Of a stretch of DNA of 7,149 nt, positions 6,596 through 7,149 are shown in pieces. The stretch is from NCBI GenBank assembly GCA_014378085.1, contig JACMOJ010000335.1:1-7149 (forward strand), written 5' to 3'. Each line of letters starts with the position of its first letter. Position 1 is the first letter of the stretch. The notes beneath the pieces were generated by a model that saw only the letters and a list, made by a program, of their open reading frames with translations, was not told the origin of the DNA and ran no database searches. Both the position numbers and the translations under genes were made by a program. The stretch comes from Burkholderiales bacterium. GTDB taxonomy: Bacteria > Pseudomonadota > Gammaproteobacteria > Burkholderiales > Usitatibacteraceae.

Positions 6596-6624
6596 CTAGC
6601 CGCACAGCATAGCTTCACCCGCGC

Positions 6625-6737
6625 CATGGTTCCCTATATCCGATGTTGCCAGCGCGACCTCTGCGCGGCATGGTTCCGTATGTCTGATGTTGCCAGCGCG
6701 ACCTCTGCGCACCATCGTTTCCTATGTCGGCGAATAC
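6625..6737. repeat. 44-bp tandem repeat, two near-identical copies and a partial third
   Basis: Unit 1 (6625-6668) and unit 2 (6669-6712) match at 39 of 44 positions by eye, both opening with catggttcc and sharing the block gatgttgccagcgcgacctc. A diverged third copy begins at 6713 (catcgtttcctatgtc) and then breaks down, perhaps with a 12-base insertion, before cgatgtcgc. The period is not a multiple of three and no gene spans it, so it is most likely intergenic repeat DNA. Confidence 0.8.
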
Positions 6738-6987
6738 GTACGATGTCGCACACCAAAAGCATCCTACTACTTATGCGTCGCCGAACATATGCAATGCGTT
6801 TTTGTTTCAGGTATGGCGGCAGCAACTTCGGTTTGTCTTCAGCACGTCCTCGCAGTTGACGCAGACGTGACGCAATCTCGCGACGAGGTTATTCATGCCA
6901 CGACGGCGCGAGTGTTTCGCCAATCAGTTGCTTGCTGCAGTCCCGCCGACAGTTCGCGGCAACTCGGCAATTATTAATGGCCCGGCG

Positions 6988-7149
6988 CTAGAGGCCGTGG
7001 CTTGCGCTTGTTACAAACATGCGTCCGGTCACGAGTGAGCTGATGTTGAGCACAATGCCAATGGTTTTGATTGACGCTAGTCCGCCCGCGGATGTGCGGA
7101 AAATCTGCTGTCGCAACCGTGCCTTGGTGTAAGGACGCTGTGCAAATGC
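6988..7149 (-). CDS. Possible C-terminal fragment of an unidentified minus-strand gene entering from the right edge
   Basis: Reading leftwards from the right edge, a frame with no start in view stays open for 53 codons and stops with TAG at 6990-6988. The fragment begins with basic residues (RPYTKARLRQQ) and continues with a hydrophobic stretch (GGLASIKTIGIVLNISSLV). I do not recognise a family. If real, it would converge on the exonuclease-ligase operon, and the hairpin at 6945-6968 would lie just past its stop. Chance openness over so short a length is quite possible. Confidence 0.22.
   Translation of the reverse strand, partial: AFAQRPYTKARLRQQIFRTSAGGLASIKTIGIVLNISSLVTGRMFVTSASHGL

Larger units (their letters stand above)
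6575..7149. other. Intergenic region downstream of the ligase without a convincing gene
   Basis: About 575 bases follow the ligase. The left part holds the stop-codon hairpin and the 44-bp tandem repeat. From about 6740 to 6985 I see no coding signal on either strand: the small open frames lack ribosome-binding sites and recognisable protein motifs. An imperfect hairpin lies at 6945-6968 (GCCGA/TCGGC closing, with a CA bulge) followed by AATTATTAAT, a weak terminator candidate. No tRNA or other known RNA was recognised. The last 160 bases may hold the end of a minus-strand gene. Confidence 0.6.

Noticed and set aside
6574..6603. Classical intrinsic terminator for the ligase operon
   Set aside because: The stem is strong but no U tract follows it, so it is recorded only as a possible terminator.
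6625..6737. CRISPR-like array
   Set aside because: The copies are directly adjacent with no spacers, only about 2.5 units are present, and no cas genes are in the window.
6626..6977. Small open frames on both strands downstream of the ligase
   Set aside because: They run through the 44-bp repeat, whose period is not a multiple of three, lack ribosome-binding sites, and encode no recognisable protein.

Overview
This is a GC-rich, densely coding bacterial window with two divergent gene pairs and a non-coding right end. Gene content (glucose-6-phosphate isomerase, a PAS/hybrid sensor-kinase homologue, and an exonuclease plus ATP-dependent ligase DNA-repair pair) and base composition suggest a proteobacterium. 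I cannot place it more precisely from sequence alone.

Left half, minus strand: pgi (3674 to 2124) reads into a long sensor-kinase-like gene that starts at 2127 and runs off the left edge (at least 709 codons, no stop). The two overlap by ATGA, so they are very likely one translationally coupled transcript. The second gene has the layout of a BarA/GacS-like hybrid histidine kinase (PAS, PAS, HisKA-like, HATPase-like, receiver, start of a second receiver). Yet the phospho-histidine, second N-box Asn, G1 and G2 glycines, ATP lid and all canonical receiver residues are replaced or missing. The reading frame is intact, so it looks like a maintained pseudo-hybrid-kinase rather than a decayed gene. 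This is the most unusual object in the window.

Middle to right, plus strand: a metallo-beta-lactamase/beta-CASP exonuclease of the ligase-associated type (3759 to 4895) overlaps by GTGA with an ATP-dependent DNA ligase (4892 to 6574). They form the EXO-LIG half of the known LHR-LIG-EXO-MPE repair cluster. No Lhr-type helicase or MPE phosphoesterase gene follows in the window. The divergent pairs share a short intergenic region (3675 to 3758) with a perfect TATAAT facing pgi and a GGAAGG ribosome-binding site for the exonuclease.

Right end (6575 to 7149): no convincing gene. It holds a strong GC hairpin right at the ligase stop, a 44-bp tandem repeat of about 2.5 copies, and a possible 53-codon fragment of a minus-strand gene entering from the right edge.

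A recurring theme is in-frame short tandem repeats inside otherwise conserved proteins: AAGV units in the kinase homologue, EIAP/S units and a duplicated MVTDA in the exonuclease, a Gly/Gln-rich insertion in the ligase, and an AG run in Pgi.
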